Shown one piece after another: positions 1 to 7,653 of a DNA stretch of 8,049 nucleotides. The notes below the pieces were generated by a model. That model saw only the letters and a program-made list of their open reading frames with translations. It did not search any database and was not told where the DNA came from. The number at the start of each line of letters is the position of its first letter. Position 1 is the first letter of the stretch. The position numbers and the translations under genes are program-made. Source of the stretch: Ignavibacteriales bacterium (GTDB taxonomy: Bacteria; Bacteroidota; Ignavibacteria; T3Sed10-11); NCBI GenBank assembly GCA_003560935.1, contig PWJF01000018.1, positions 1 to 8,049 of the forward strand, given 5' to 3'.

Positions 1-270
1 TACGAAGCTCAGATCAGACCCCGGAGCGGTCTCGCCGCCAAGCATAGTGTCGGCGTGTTGAATACTCCGGGTACTATTGACTCGGATTATCGTGGAGAAG
101 TAAAGATAATTCTCATGAATTTTGGAAAACATCCGTTTACCGTCCGGCGAGGAGATCGCATCGCACAAATGGTTATAGCTCCCTACACCCGCGTCTCGTG
201 GAGCGAGGTCGGAAGTGTGAATGAAACCGGACGGGGTCCGGGCGGGTTCGGTCATACAGGAAGTCAATAA
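1..270 (+). CDS. dut: dUTPase (deoxyuridine 5'-triphosphate nucleotidohydrolase), C-terminal part; 5' end outside window
   Basis: Trimeric dUTPases hydrolyse dUTP to dUMP and pyrophosphate, which keeps uracil out of DNA and supplies dUMP for thymidylate synthesis; they act in the cytoplasm. Frame 1 is open from the first base and gives 89 residues. Four of the five family motifs are visible in order: motif 2 RPRSGLA (residues 6-12 of the fragment), motif 3 [13 protein letters not shown] (21-33, with the catalytic Asp27 and the base-stacking Tyr30), motif 4 [10 protein letters not shown] (50-59), and the glycine-rich motif 5 [11 protein letters not shown] (77-87), whose Phe83 closes over the base. 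Motif 1 and roughly 55-60 N-terminal residues are missing because the window starts inside the gene. A GTG at position 55 is internal to motif 3 and is not the start. Motif 5 has His where Ser is most common, a mild variation. The TAA stop lies 12 nt before the next gene, in the same frame, which suggests cotranscription. Confidence 0.95.
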   Translation, partial: YEAQIRPRSGLAAKHSVGVLNTPGTIDSDYRGEVKIILMNFGKHPFTVRRGDRIAQMVIAPYTRVSWSEVGSVNETGRGPGGFGHTGSQ

Positions 271-282
271 AGCGGTAACTGG

Positions 283-1593
283 ATGGCAAAAAAAACAGAT
301 AATTCAAACAAAACTGAAACATCCGGAAAAGTGCGGCCGGATTTTCCTTCTTCTCCTTCGGCCTTTGCACAGTTAGCACAATATCAAGTCGGTATTGTCA
401 TCGTTGCTGCGCTTATTCTGTTGATAATCTTTCTGTATACCATCCAGATTGTAATCTCACCGTTTTTAGTTCTTGCCGTCATTATTTTTATTTTGTATCC
501 CATACGCGAGAACATTGTTGCACGTCGACTCTTGTGGGTGAGCGTTCTTTTATTCATATTCTGGTTTTTATATATGATTAGCGGGGTGCTTGTCCCGCTT
601 TTCATATCATTTGGCATCGCCTATGTTTTAAATCCCCTGATAGACCGCCTCGAGAAAAAGAACATACCCCGCTGGACAACTGCACTCGGTTTGATTTTGA
701 CAATCATTACGATCATTGTGCTGGTCTTGATAATGCTGATGCCGCTGGTGATACAACAGTTTAACGACTTGCTTCACAGTATATCACAGGCAGTAGCCGA
801 TATCGGTGAATGGTTGCGCGAGGGAGAATTGTTCGATCGTCTGGAAGGTGCGGGTGTTCCATCGGAGAACATGCGGAATTTTGTAAATACCGAAATAATA
901 CCGACACTTGAGAACTTTTCCATCCTTCTGGTTCAGGCAATGTTCGATTTTTTTATCGGTTTATCGGGAATGCTCACTCATTTGATCAACCTCGTTATTG
1001 TTCCGTTTCTGTCTTTTTTCCTGATGAAGGATTTTCCGGCGGTAAAGCGACGGGTGAAGTTGATGGTCCCTGATGAATTTCAACCTTCAGTTGTGTACTA
1101 TTACCGGAAGATCGATAAGCTGCTCGGAAGATACATACGCGGCTATATCGTCCTGGCAAGCATCAATGCAACACTGGCGGGTTTGTTGTTATGGATTTTC
1201 GGCGTTAAATATGCCGCCGTGATGGCAATAATTACATTCTTTCTGGATTTCATACCGTACTTCGGGTTAATAGTTACAATGATCCTTGCAGGCATCGTCG
1301 GTTTCCTATCCGATCCGCCCGTGCTGTTGCGTGCATCGCTTGCCATGATGAGCATCGGTGCGCTGGCGATTCTTGAAAATTATGTGCTGGCCCCGTTTAT
1401 TCTGGGAAGACCTATCGGTCTGCATCCGGTAGTACTTATTATGACGTTGTTGATCTTCGGCTATTTTCTCGGCATACCAGGATTAATTATCGCACTGCCA
1501 ACGACGGCGATCATTATTCTTTTTGCGAAAGAATGGGATATGCGCCGCCGTGAAAAGCTTGGATTACCCCCCATTGATTATAAAAACGTATGA
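283..1593 (+). CDS. AI-2E family (PF01594, TqsA/PerM/YtvI-type) membrane transporter
   Basis: A 436-residue polytopic inner-membrane protein. The family was named for the E. coli exporter TqsA of autoinducer-2, but members have varied roles, including Na+(Li+)/H+ antiport and putative permease functions, so the substrate here cannot be named. The family core is clear: first membrane segment ending in AYVLNPLIDRLEKK (residues 113-126), a second segment (about 133-155), a soluble amphipathic stretch (160-210), the VPFLSFFLMKDF signature (240-251), YIRGYIVLASINATLAG (284-300), a DFIPYFG motif (322-328), and the terminal ENYVLAPFILG and GIPGLIIALP segments (365-375, 397-406). Upstream of the core are about 80 extra residues: a polar, Lys/Ser-rich cytosolic tail (1-30) and an extra hydrophobic region (36-75) that resembles the first core segment (see findings). 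ATG 283 is the first start after the in-frame dut stop. The stop overlaps the next start (ATGA), implying translational coupling to the RsmI-like gene. Confidence 0.92.
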   Translation: MAKKTDNSNKTETSGKVRPDFPSSPSAFAQLAQYQVGIVIVAALILLIIFLYTIQIVISPFLVLAVIIFILYPIRENIVARRLLWVSVLLFIFWFLYMISGVLVPLFISFGIAYVLNPLIDRLEKKNIPRWTTALGLILTIITIIVLVLIMLMPLVIQQFNDLLHSISQAVADIGEWLREGELFDRLEGAGVPSENMRNFVNTEIIPTLENFSILLVQAMFDFFIGLSGMLTHLINLVIVPFLSFFLMKDFPAVKRRVKLMVPDEFQPSVVYYYRKIDKLLGRYIRGYIVLASINATLAGLLLWIFGVKYAAVMAIITFFLDFIPYFGLIVTMILAGIVGFLSDPPVLLRASLAMMSIGALAILENYVLAPFILGRPIGLHPVVLIMTLLIFGYFLGIPGLIIALPTTAIIILFAKEWDMRRREKLGLPPIDYKNV

Positions 1594-2276
1594 ATGATTT
1601 AAATACCGGGATACTCTATCTCGTTTCTACCCCCATCGGAAACAGCGGAGATATCACTCTTCGTGCGCTTGAGATCTTGAAAACCGCCGATGTGATTGTA
1701 TGTGAAGAAGTGAAAGAGGGAAGAAGACTGCTTGCTTCATATGATGTAAACCGGGAAGTTTTGCCGCTCAATGAACACAATGAAGATGAACAGACCGATG
1801 TGATTGTTGAAACGTTGTCAGGAGGAAATACCGTTGCACTAATTTCCGATGCCGGCGCACCGCTGATTGCGGACCCGGGCACACGTCTTGTACAGCGATG
1901 CATCGAGTTGCAGATACCGGTTACCTCATTACCCGGCGCTAATTCGATCATACCGGCATTACAACTCTCCGGTTTTTCAATTGAGAGTTTTCTTTTTGTC
2001 GGCTGGTTATCACCCAAAAAGGATCTCCGTCGTAAACAACTTATTGAACTCAAACAGGAAAAACGTCTTCTTGTCATCCTCGAAGCACCCTACCGGGTAA
2101 AAGCATTGCTTCGCGATGTTAGTCACATACTCGGTGCTCAAAGAAAAGCTGCGGTGACGTTCGATCTCACTACGGATAAAGAAACAGTTTATCGTGATAC
2201 GCTCGGTTCGCTGACAACGTATTTTGAACGAAACACGCGCAAAGGGGAATTTGTTCTTATTATTGAAGGTAAGTAA
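1590..2276 (+). CDS. rsmI: RsmI-like 16S rRNA (cytidine-2'-O)-methyltransferase, short form without C-terminal domain
   Basis: RsmI (YraL) transfers a methyl group from S-adenosylmethionine to the 2'-hydroxyl of C1402 in the decoding centre of 16S rRNA; it belongs to the tetrapyrrole-methylase fold (PF00590). The 228 residues show the family order: LYLVSTPIGN (9-18), DITLRALEILKTADVI (21-36), HNE (63-65), ISDAGAPLIADPG (85-97), the SLPGANS loop (113-119), EAPYR (165-169) and the closing GEFVLIIEG (219-227). Several usually strict positions differ from E. coli RsmI as I recall it: AEDTRHT reads CEEVKEG, DAGTPLI reads DAGAPLI, LPGP reads LPGA, and RELTK reads FDLTT. The protein stops at the end of the catalytic fold, about 55 residues short of the usual 280-290, so the small C-terminal helical domain is absent. 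No Shine-Dalgarno is visible; the ATG overlaps the upstream TGA. It could be the sole RsmI, or a paralogue with another substrate. The family call is firm, the exact reaction less so. Confidence 0.82.
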   Translation: MNDLNTGILYLVSTPIGNSGDITLRALEILKTADVIVCEEVKEGRRLLASYDVNREVLPLNEHNEDEQTDVIVETLSGGNTVALISDAGAPLIADPGTRLVQRCIELQIPVTSLPGANSIIPALQLSGFSIESFLFVGWLSPKKDLRRKQLIELKQEKRLLVILEAPYRVKALLRDVSHILGAQRKAAVTFDLTTDKETVYRDTLGSLTTYFERNTRKGEFVLIIEGK

Positions 2277-2282
2277 TATCAT

Positions 2283-2311
2283 TTGTAATTAACTGCATCT
2301 ATCGTTATATT
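2283..2311 (+). promoter_or_regulatory. possible sigma-70-like promoter, near-leaderless
   Basis: In the 44-nt AT-rich gap before the thioredoxin-fold gene, TTGTAA (2283-2288; 4 of 6 matches to the -35 consensus) and TATATT (2306-2311; 5 of 6 to the -10 consensus) are separated by 17 bp. A start of transcription about 7 bp downstream would fall near 2318, only a few bases before the ATG at 2321, so the message would be nearly leaderless. That agrees with the lack of any Shine-Dalgarno there. The match was found by eye in AT-rich DNA and may be chance. Confidence 0.25.
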
Positions 2312-2320
2312 TTAACTATA

Positions 2321-3337
2321 ATGTTTGATAAAAGAAGACATATTGCCCCCGAATTGCGCGGCGTACACTGGTTAAACAGCGCGCCCCTTTCCATGCATGC
2401 TTTACGCGGCAACGTGGTGGTCCTGTTTTTCTGGGATCACACCGACATACGTTCCTTACGTATGATCGAATATATAAAAGAATTACACGATCGGTATAAC
2501 GATGCCGGACTTGTCGTTATCGGAGTTCATTCCCCCGCGTTTGAGTTTGCGGGAAAAGTAGAATCGCTTGAGCAAGTCATACGTGAGCGTGAAATAACGT
2601 TTCCGGTTGTGATGGATAACGACCGCACGACATTTGAAAATTACCGGAACACCGAAACACCGGCGCTTATCATAATCGATCAGGAAAGTAGTATACGTTC
2701 GCAATATCACGGCAGGGGCAAGCAGCAATCCATCGAGCGCGACGTACAGGTGATACTTCAAGACAGCGGGTTGCTGGATGCATTACCGTTGCCGATGGAC
2801 GCCTTGCGGCCGGAGGATATACCGGGTGTAGTATTAGCACGGGAAACGCCGCAGATCTTTTTCGGTTATTTAAAAGGCAGTCTCGGAAACAAAGAGGGCT
2901 TTAACCCCGAATCGATATTTACTTATGAAGACCCTGGTTTTTATCTTCCCGGACGATTTTACCTCAAAGGGGTTTGGAGAAGCAGACGGCATTCAATGAT
3001 CCTTGAACAACTCATTTCCGATGAAGGATATATCGTAATCAGATATGAAGGACAGGAAGTATACGCATTGATCGGTCAGGAAGGCGATACTCCACGACGT
3101 TTAGAAGTCGATCAGGATGGTGCCTATCTGACAGCCGAGAATAAAGGGGAAGATGTCAAGATCGACGCTGACCGGCGAAGCTATATGGCGGTTGATGCTC
3201 CGAGATTACTCCATCTTGTGAAGAACGACGAATCGGCGGAACATACTCTTAAAATTGCCTCCCGAACACCCGGATTTGAAATGTATTCCCTCACGTTTAT
3301 TCCCGGTGTCGTCCCCGAATTACTCGGTAATAATTGA
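2321..3337 (+). CDS. cysteine-free DipZ-type protein: thioredoxin fold plus C-terminal CBM-like beta domain
   Basis: This 338-residue protein resembles the soluble C-terminal half of mycobacterial DipZ: a TlpA/AhpC-like thioredoxin fold followed by a beta-sandwich resembling carbohydrate-binding modules. Residues 10-150 carry the thioredoxin part: LRGNVVVLFFWDHT (28-41), GLVVIGVHSPAFEF (63-76), FPVVMDND (94-101) and a TPALIIID strand with the probable cis-proline at 114. Residues 175-330 match the DipZ C-terminal domain pattern: ETPQIFFGYLKG (175-186), FYLKGVW (213-219), YIVIRYEGQEVYALIG (237-252), PRLLHLV (294-300), and PGFEMYSLTFIPG (317-329). The position expected to read CxxC, as in FWTYTCINC of DipZ relatives, reads WDHTDIRS (38-45), and the whole protein lacks cysteine, so disulphide chemistry is not possible. 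There is no signal peptide or membrane segment, unlike DipZ with its CcdA-like half, so it is probably cytoplasmic. ATG 2321 has no Shine-Dalgarno, but the fold begins by residue 10, so it is the best start. Function unknown. Confidence 0.85.
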   Translation: MFDKRRHIAPELRGVHWLNSAPLSMHALRGNVVVLFFWDHTDIRSLRMIEYIKELHDRYNDAGLVVIGVHSPAFEFAGKVESLEQVIREREITFPVVMDNDRTTFENYRNTETPALIIIDQESSIRSQYHGRGKQQSIERDVQVILQDSGLLDALPLPMDALRPEDIPGVVLARETPQIFFGYLKGSLGNKEGFNPESIFTYEDPGFYLPGRFYLKGVWRSRRHSMILEQLISDEGYIVIRYEGQEVYALIGQEGDTPRRLEVDQDGAYLTAENKGEDVKIDADRRSYMAVDAPRLLHLVKNDESAEHTLKIASRTPGFEMYSLTFIPGVVPELLGNN

Positions 3338-3400
3338 GACTGGGGAATTCCTGTTCTGCTTACAAATTCATTAAGTGTAAATTACAGCAAATAGTACAGC

Positions 3401-6400
3401 ATGAAAGAAACTTTACAAAAGTTACGTGATATATTGAACGAACGTATCCTTGTTCTTGACGGCGCAATGGGTACGATGATACAGAAATATAAACTCACCG
3501 AAGAGGATTTCCGGGGCGAACGGTTCAAAGATCATCCTGCAGATTTACAGGGAAACAACGATCTGTTGTCGATCACACGTCCCGATGTTATTCAGGAAAT
3601 ACACCGGGCATACCTTGATGCGGGTTCGGATATAATCGAGACGAATACGTTTAGCGGAACGTCTATCGCACAAACAGATTACAAAATGCATGATATTGTG
3701 TATGAATTGAACCGGGAGGCGGCTAAGCTTGCAAAAGAAGCGGCGGATGAGTACACGAAAAAGGATCCCGGCAAACCGCGCTTTGTCGCCGGTGCGCTCG
3801 GGCCGACCAATAAAACCGCATCACTTTCTCCGGATGTCAATAATCCCGGATACCGTGCCGTTAGCTTTGACGATCTTGTGAAAGCATACGGCGAACAGGC
3901 ACGGGGATTAATTGACGGCGGAGCGGATATATTGCTTGTTGAAACGGTGTTCGATACACTCAACTGTAAAGCCGCATTGTTCGCATTGCAGGAATTAGCC
4001 GAAGAACTGAATCGCGATATTCCTATTATGATATCCGGTACGATTGTTGATCAGAGTGGTCGTACGCTATCCGGACAAACGGTAGAAGCTTTCTGGATCT
4101 CCGTAGCGCATACGAAGAATCTCTTGAGTGTCGGTTTGAACTGCGCATTGGGTGCTAAACAGATGCGCCCCTTCATTGAAGAGCTGTCGAAAGCGGCGAC
4201 CTGTTTCGTCAGTGTGTATCCGAACGCCGGACTACCGGATGAATTCGGCGAGTACAATGAAACCCCCGAAACGATGTTTGAACAATTGGATGATTTTGCA
4301 AAAAACGGGTTTTTTAACATAGTCGGGGGATGCTGCGGAACGACCGCTGAACATATAAAAATGATCGCGGATCTTGCTGCGAAATACAAACCGCGAGAAA
4401 TCCCGAAACATGAACCGTATCTTCGTTTAAGCGGACTCGAGCCGTTGATCGTTCGTCCCGAATCGAACTTTATTAATATCGGCGAGCGTACAAACGTGAC
4501 CGGCTCTCGTAAATTCGCCCGGTTGATTACAGAGGAAAAGTATGATGAAGCTTTATCGGTTGCGAAGGATCAGGTCGAGGGAGGCGCGCAGATACTTGAT
4601 GTAAACATGGATGAGGGAATGCTTGAATCCGAAGAGGTTATGACAAAATTCCTTAATCTTATGGCTTCGGAACCGGATATAGCAAAGCTTCCAATTATGG
4701 TCGATTCATCGAAATGGTCCGTACTCGAAGCCGGTTTGAAATGCCTGCAAGGGAAAGGAGTGGTGAACTCGATCAGTTTGAAAGAAGGGGAGAAAGTATT
4801 TAAAGACCAGGCTAAGAAAGTGTTACGATACGGTGCGTCGGTCATCGTGATGGCATTTGATGAACAAGGTCAGGCAGATACGTATGAACGCCGGACTCAG
4901 ATATGTGAACGGGCATATAAAATTTTAACCGAAGAAGTCGGTTTCCCGCCGCAGGATATTATCTTCGATCCGAACATTCTTACGGTAGCGACAGGGATGG
5001 AAGAGCATAATAATTATGCCGTCGATTACATCAAAGCAACTAAATGGGTTAAAGAAAATCTTCCGCTCGCTAGAGTGAGCGGCGGACTCAGTAATATTTC
5101 ATTCTCCTTCCGCGGCAACGATGTCGTACGCGAAGCAATGCACTCCGCTTTTCTCTATCACGCGATCAAAGCCGGTATGGATATGGGGATTGTCAATGCC
5201 GGACAGCTTGAGGTGTACGAAGAGATCCCGAAAGATTTACTGGAACACGTTGAGGATGTTTTGTTAAATCGGCGCGACGATGCGACCGAACGTTTGATTG
5301 AATTTGCGGAAAAGGTAAAGCAAAAAGAAAAAGGCACTGTTAAGAAAGACAAATGGCGCGAGGGAAGCGTAGAAGAACGCCTGAGACACGCTCTTGTAAA
5401 AGGTGTAGTCGATTATATCGAAGAGGATACGGAAGAAGCGCGGAAAAAGTATGAAAAGCCGCTCGATGTTATCGAGGGACCGTTAATGGACGGGATGAAT
5501 GTGGTCGGCGATCTTTTCGGTTCAGGAAAGATGTTTCTGCCGCAGGTCGTGAAAAGCGCACGCGTTATGAAAAAAGCCGTTGCGTATCTCATACCGTATC
5601 TCGAAGAAGAAAAGAAAAAAGCGAAGGATACGAGCGAGAAAGGGAAAGTCCTGCTCGCAACGGTAAAAGGGGACGTTCACGATATCGGAAAGAACATCGT
5701 CGGCGTTGTTCTTGGGTGTAACAATTACGATGTCATCGATCTCGGCGTTATGGTTCAGGCCGATAAAATACTCGATACTGCGGAGGAGGAAAAAGCTGAT
5801 ATTATCGGGTTGAGCGGACTGATTACACCGTCGCTTGATGAAATGGTGCACGTTGCGAAAAAGATGGAGCAGCGTGGATTCGATAAGCCCCTGCTCATCG
5901 GTGGTGCGACGACGTCTAAAGTCCATACAGCCGTAAAGATCGCACCCGGTTACTCAGGTTCTACTATTCACGTTCTCGATGCGTCGCAAAGCGTTCCGGT
6001 AGTCGGTAATTTATTGAACAAGAAAAACCGGGATACATATGTCGAAAAGATGAGGAAGGAGTACGAGAAAGTCCGCGACGATCACAGCAAACGTAAAACG
6101 CAAAAGAAATATATAGATTTTAAAGAAGCACGTAAAAGAAAACCTGAGATAGACTGGAAAAACGGTGCGATCAAAAAGCCAAAGAAACCCGGTGTCACGG
6201 TATTGAAGAATTACAATCTTGAAGTCCTTTGTAAATATATCGACTGGACTCCGTTCTTCAGAACATGGGAGCTGCGCGGTAAATATCCCGACATTTTCGA
6301 CGATCCTGATGTCGGTAAAGAAGCAAAGAAACTTTTTGACGATGCACAAAAGATGTTGAAAATGATCATCGGTGAAAAACTATTGCAGGCGAATGGGGTC

Positions 6401-7099
6401 GTAGGATTGTTCGCCGCGAACAGCGTCGATAGCGATGATATTGAAGTGTATAAGGATGACGAACGCAAACACGTTTTGACAACGCTGCACACGCTTCGCC
6501 AGCAGACGGAAAAAACAAACAACCAACCCAATCTTGCGCTCGCAGATTTTATTGCACCGCGGGAGAGCGGAGTAAAAGATTATATCGGTGCATTTGCGGT
6601 CACCGCGGGTCTCGGCTCTAATAAGCTTGTTGAGAAATACGAAAAGGATCATGACGATTATAATAGTATAATGGTAAAAGCACTTGCAGACCGGCTGGCA
6701 GAGGCATTTGCCGAACATTTGCACGAGCGTGTACGAAAAGAGTTCTGGGGATACAGCGACGATGAGAGTTTGACCAACGAAGAGTTGATCAAAGAAAAGT
6801 ACATTGGCATCCGTCCCGCTGCGGGGTATCCCGCACAACCCGATCATACCGAGAAACCGATTATCTTTGAACTCCTCAACGTCGAAGAGAATGCCGGTAT
6901 TACGTTAACCGAGAGTTATGCGATGAATCCGCCCGCGTCGGTGAGCGGGTTATACTTTGCGCATCCTGATTCGAAATATTTCAACGTCGGGAAGATCGGC
7001 AAAGATCAGGTACTCGATTATCATAAGCGGAAAGGGATGAGCATCGAGGAAACAGAACGATGGCTGCGGCCGATATTGAATTACGACGAAGGGGATTAG
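3401..7099 (+). CDS. metH: cobalamin-dependent methionine synthase (5-methyltetrahydrofolate-homocysteine methyltransferase)
   Basis: MetH moves the methyl group of 5-methyltetrahydrofolate to homocysteine through methylcobalamin, giving methionine and tetrahydrofolate in the cytoplasm. At 1232 residues it is full length (E. coli 1227) with all modules. The homocysteine domain (about 1-330) starts with [12 protein letters not shown] (17-28) and has zinc ligands Cys248 in NCALG and Cys311-Cys312 in GGCCGTT. The folate (pterin-binding) domain (about 350-620) has [11 protein letters not shown] (359-369) and LDVNMDEGM (399-407). The cap (about 655-740) includes [18 protein letters not shown] (707-724). 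The B12 domain carries DVHDIG (758-763) with lower-axial ligand His760 and its relay Asp758 and Ser811. The reactivation domain (about 935-1232) has [11 protein letters not shown] (948-958) and the AdoMet-binding [15 protein letters not shown] (1138-1152), so reductive reactivation is retained. The TAG at 3392 in the same frame excludes an upstream start; no Shine-Dalgarno is evident. The 63-nt leader is too short for a B12 or SAM riboswitch. It probably shares a transcript with the DUF309 gene 6 nt downstream. Confidence 0.98.
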   Translation: MKETLQKLRDILNERILVLDGAMGTMIQKYKLTEEDFRGERFKDHPADLQGNNDLLSITRPDVIQEIHRAYLDAGSDIIETNTFSGTSIAQTDYKMHDIVYELNREAAKLAKEAADEYTKKDPGKPRFVAGALGPTNKTASLSPDVNNPGYRAVSFDDLVKAYGEQARGLIDGGADILLVETVFDTLNCKAALFALQELAEELNRDIPIMISGTIVDQSGRTLSGQTVEAFWISVAHTKNLLSVGLNCALGAKQMRPFIEELSKAATCFVSVYPNAGLPDEFGEYNETPETMFEQLDDFAKNGFFNIVGGCCGTTAEHIKMIADLAAKYKPREIPKHEPYLRLSGLEPLIVRPESNFINIGERTNVTGSRKFARLITEEKYDEALSVAKDQVEGGAQILDVNMDEGMLESEEVMTKFLNLMASEPDIAKLPIMVDSSKWSVLEAGLKCLQGKGVVNSISLKEGEKVFKDQAKKVLRYGASVIVMAFDEQGQADTYERRTQICERAYKILTEEVGFPPQDIIFDPNILTVATGMEEHNNYAVDYIKATKWVKENLPLARVSGGLSNISFSFRGNDVVREAMHSAFLYHAIKAGMDMGIVNAGQLEVYEEIPKDLLEHVEDVLLNRRDDATERLIEFAEKVKQKEKGTVKKDKWREGSVEERLRHALVKGVVDYIEEDTEEARKKYEKPLDVIEGPLMDGMNVVGDLFGSGKMFLPQVVKSARVMKKAVAYLIPYLEEEKKKAKDTSEKGKVLLATVKGDVHDIGKNIVGVVLGCNNYDVIDLGVMVQADKILDTAEEEKADIIGLSGLITPSLDEMVHVAKKMEQRGFDKPLLIGGATTSKVHTAVKIAPGYSGSTIHVLDASQSVPVVGNLLNKKNRDTYVEKMRKEYEKVRDDHSKRKTQKKYIDFKEARKRKPEIDWKNGAIKKPKKPGVTVLKNYNLEVLCKYIDWTPFFRTWELRGKYPDIFDDPDVGKEAKKLFDDAQKMLKMIIGEKLLQANGVVGLFAANSVDSDDIEVYKDDERKHVLTTLHTLRQQTEKTNNQPNLALADFIAPRESGVKDYIGAFAVTAGLGSNKLVEKYEKDHDDYNSIMVKALADRLAEAFAEHLHERVRKEFWGYSDDESLTNEELIKEKYIGIRPAAGYPAQPDHTEKPIIFELLNVEENAGITLTESYAMNPPASVSGLYFAHPDSKYFNVGKIGKDQVLDYHKRKGMSIEETERWLRPILNYDEGD

Positions 7100-7105
7100 T
7101 ACCGG

Positions 7106-7477
7106 ATGAAGGAAGAGAAATTTCGTGAGGGAGTGCGGCTCTTTAACGAGCGGAAATATTTCGAGTGTCACGATCTCTTCGAGGAAATATGGATGAGCGA
7201 AGAAGGTTCCGAAAGCGAATTCTTCCGGGCATTGATCCACCTTGCAGTCGGTTGCTATCACATGAACAACGGCAACTACCGGGGAGCAAAGAGCCAGCTT
7301 ATCAAAGCCGTACAAAAACTCGAACCGTATGAGCCCGAGTATCAGGATATCCAAATATCATCACTTTTAGAATGCTTCCGGAATGTTATACTTGATGTCG
7401 AGCGGGTTGTACAGGGACAAATTCAACCGGAAGATATACATGAGTTACCATTTATAAGGACAAGCACTAAATCCTAA
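7106..7477 (+). CDS. DUF309 family small helical protein
   Basis: A 123-residue protein of the DUF309 family (PF03745), for which no function is established; known structures are all-helical. The family signature is intact: LFNERKYFECHDLFEEIW (residues 12-29), that is FN-x(3)-Y-x-E-x-H-x(3)-E-x-x-W, followed by FFRALIHLAVGCYHMNNGN (39-57) and a helix containing AKSQLIKAVQKL (61-72). Conserved Glu20, His22, Glu26 and Trp29 cluster on one helix. No signal peptide or membrane segment is seen. The ATG lies 6 nt after the metH stop in the same frame; AAGGGG at 7089-7094 is a poorly spaced candidate ribosome site. Cotranscription with metH is likely but does not by itself show a link to methionine metabolism. 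The 3' end is odd: the last residues (about 119-123) and the TAA stop are encoded by the left arm of the palindromic repeat starting near 7462, so the original C-terminus may have been different. Confidence 0.88.
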   Translation: MKEEKFREGVRLFNERKYFECHDLFEEIWMSEEGSESEFFRALIHLAVGCYHMNNGNYRGAKSQLIKAVQKLEPYEPEYQDIQISSLLECFRNVILDVERVVQGQIQPEDIHELPFIRTSTKS

Positions 7478-7590
7478 ACAAATCCAAATGTTATAAATTC
7501 AAATTTTCCAAAACAAATACGGCACTGTAAGTTTTGAACATTAGAACATTTGAATTTTGAAATTGTTTAGGATTTAGGAAATCAGTGCTT
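7462..7590. repeat. imperfect AT-rich inverted repeat (palindromic intergenic element)
   Basis: Two arms of about 53 and 60 nt flank a 16-nt centre (7515-7530). The outer ends are AAGCACT (7462-7468) and AGTGCTT (7584-7590), exact complements. Next, AAATCCTAAACAA (7469-7481) is the exact complement of TTGTTTAGGATTT (7563-7575), with 8 extra bases (7576-7583) in the right arm. Inner parts pair less well (AAATTCAAATTTT against TTTGAATTTTGAA), and AAAAC (7510-7514) pairs with GTTTT (7531-7535). A further TTAGGATTT copy follows at 7589-7597. Similar elements built from CCTAAA and CAAATTC words occur between genes in many environmental bacterial genomes, as I recall, which suggests a non-autonomous, MITE-like family. 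No transposase is encoded. As RNA it would fold into a long hairpin, so it might also end transcription after the DUF309 gene. It covers most of the 176-nt gap; in the rest (7591-7653) I see only possible queG upstream signals. Confidence 0.8.
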
Positions 7591-7642
7591 AGGATTTATT
7601 ATAGTTGAATCTTTTTGATTTTCACTGCATCTAATCTAATCC

Positions 7643-7647
7643 GGTGA
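7643..7647 (+). promoter_or_regulatory. ribosome binding site of queG
   Basis: GGTGA lies 6 nt before the ATG at 7654 and matches part of the extended Shine-Dalgarno sequence (AAGGAGGTGA). The TGA within it (7645-7647) is also an in-frame stop upstream of the ATG, so 7654 is the most upstream start possible. Confidence 0.45.
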
Positions 7648-7653
7648 CACAAT

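Noticed and set aside
1143..1152. Calling the AI-2E family protein a quorum-sensing (AI-2) exporter.
   Set aside because: The family name is historical, members differ in function, and there is no luxS or lsr-type gene in the window.
3344..3351. GGAATTCC palindrome after the thioredoxin-fold gene, considered as a terminator or operator before metH.
   Set aside because: Only 8 bp with no loop or T-run, too short to support a terminator, and no second copy marks an operator.
5522..6847. Long open frames on the minus strand opposite metH.
   Set aside because: They are shadows of a strongly conserved + strand gene; their translations show no recognisable domain and no start signals.
7089..7111. 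metH stop (TAG) and DUF309 start are in the same frame, two codons apart, suggesting a possible readthrough fusion.
   Set aside because: In-frame adjacency occurs one time in three by chance, the dut/AI-2E pair shows it too, and MetH is complete at its normal C-terminus, so ordinary operon spacing explains it.
7457..7594. AGGA on both sides of the inverted repeat (7457-7460 and 7591-7594) as a target-site duplication.
   Set aside because: It is only four bases, does not sit flush with the left arm, and the right copy belongs to another TTAGGATTT word of the repeat.
7612..7640. Candidate promoter before queG: T-rich -35-like region and TCTAAT at 7635-7640.
   Set aside because: TCTAAT is a good -10 match, but no -35 hexamer with proper spacing and sequence is present: TTGATT at 7615 gives only a 14-bp spacer.
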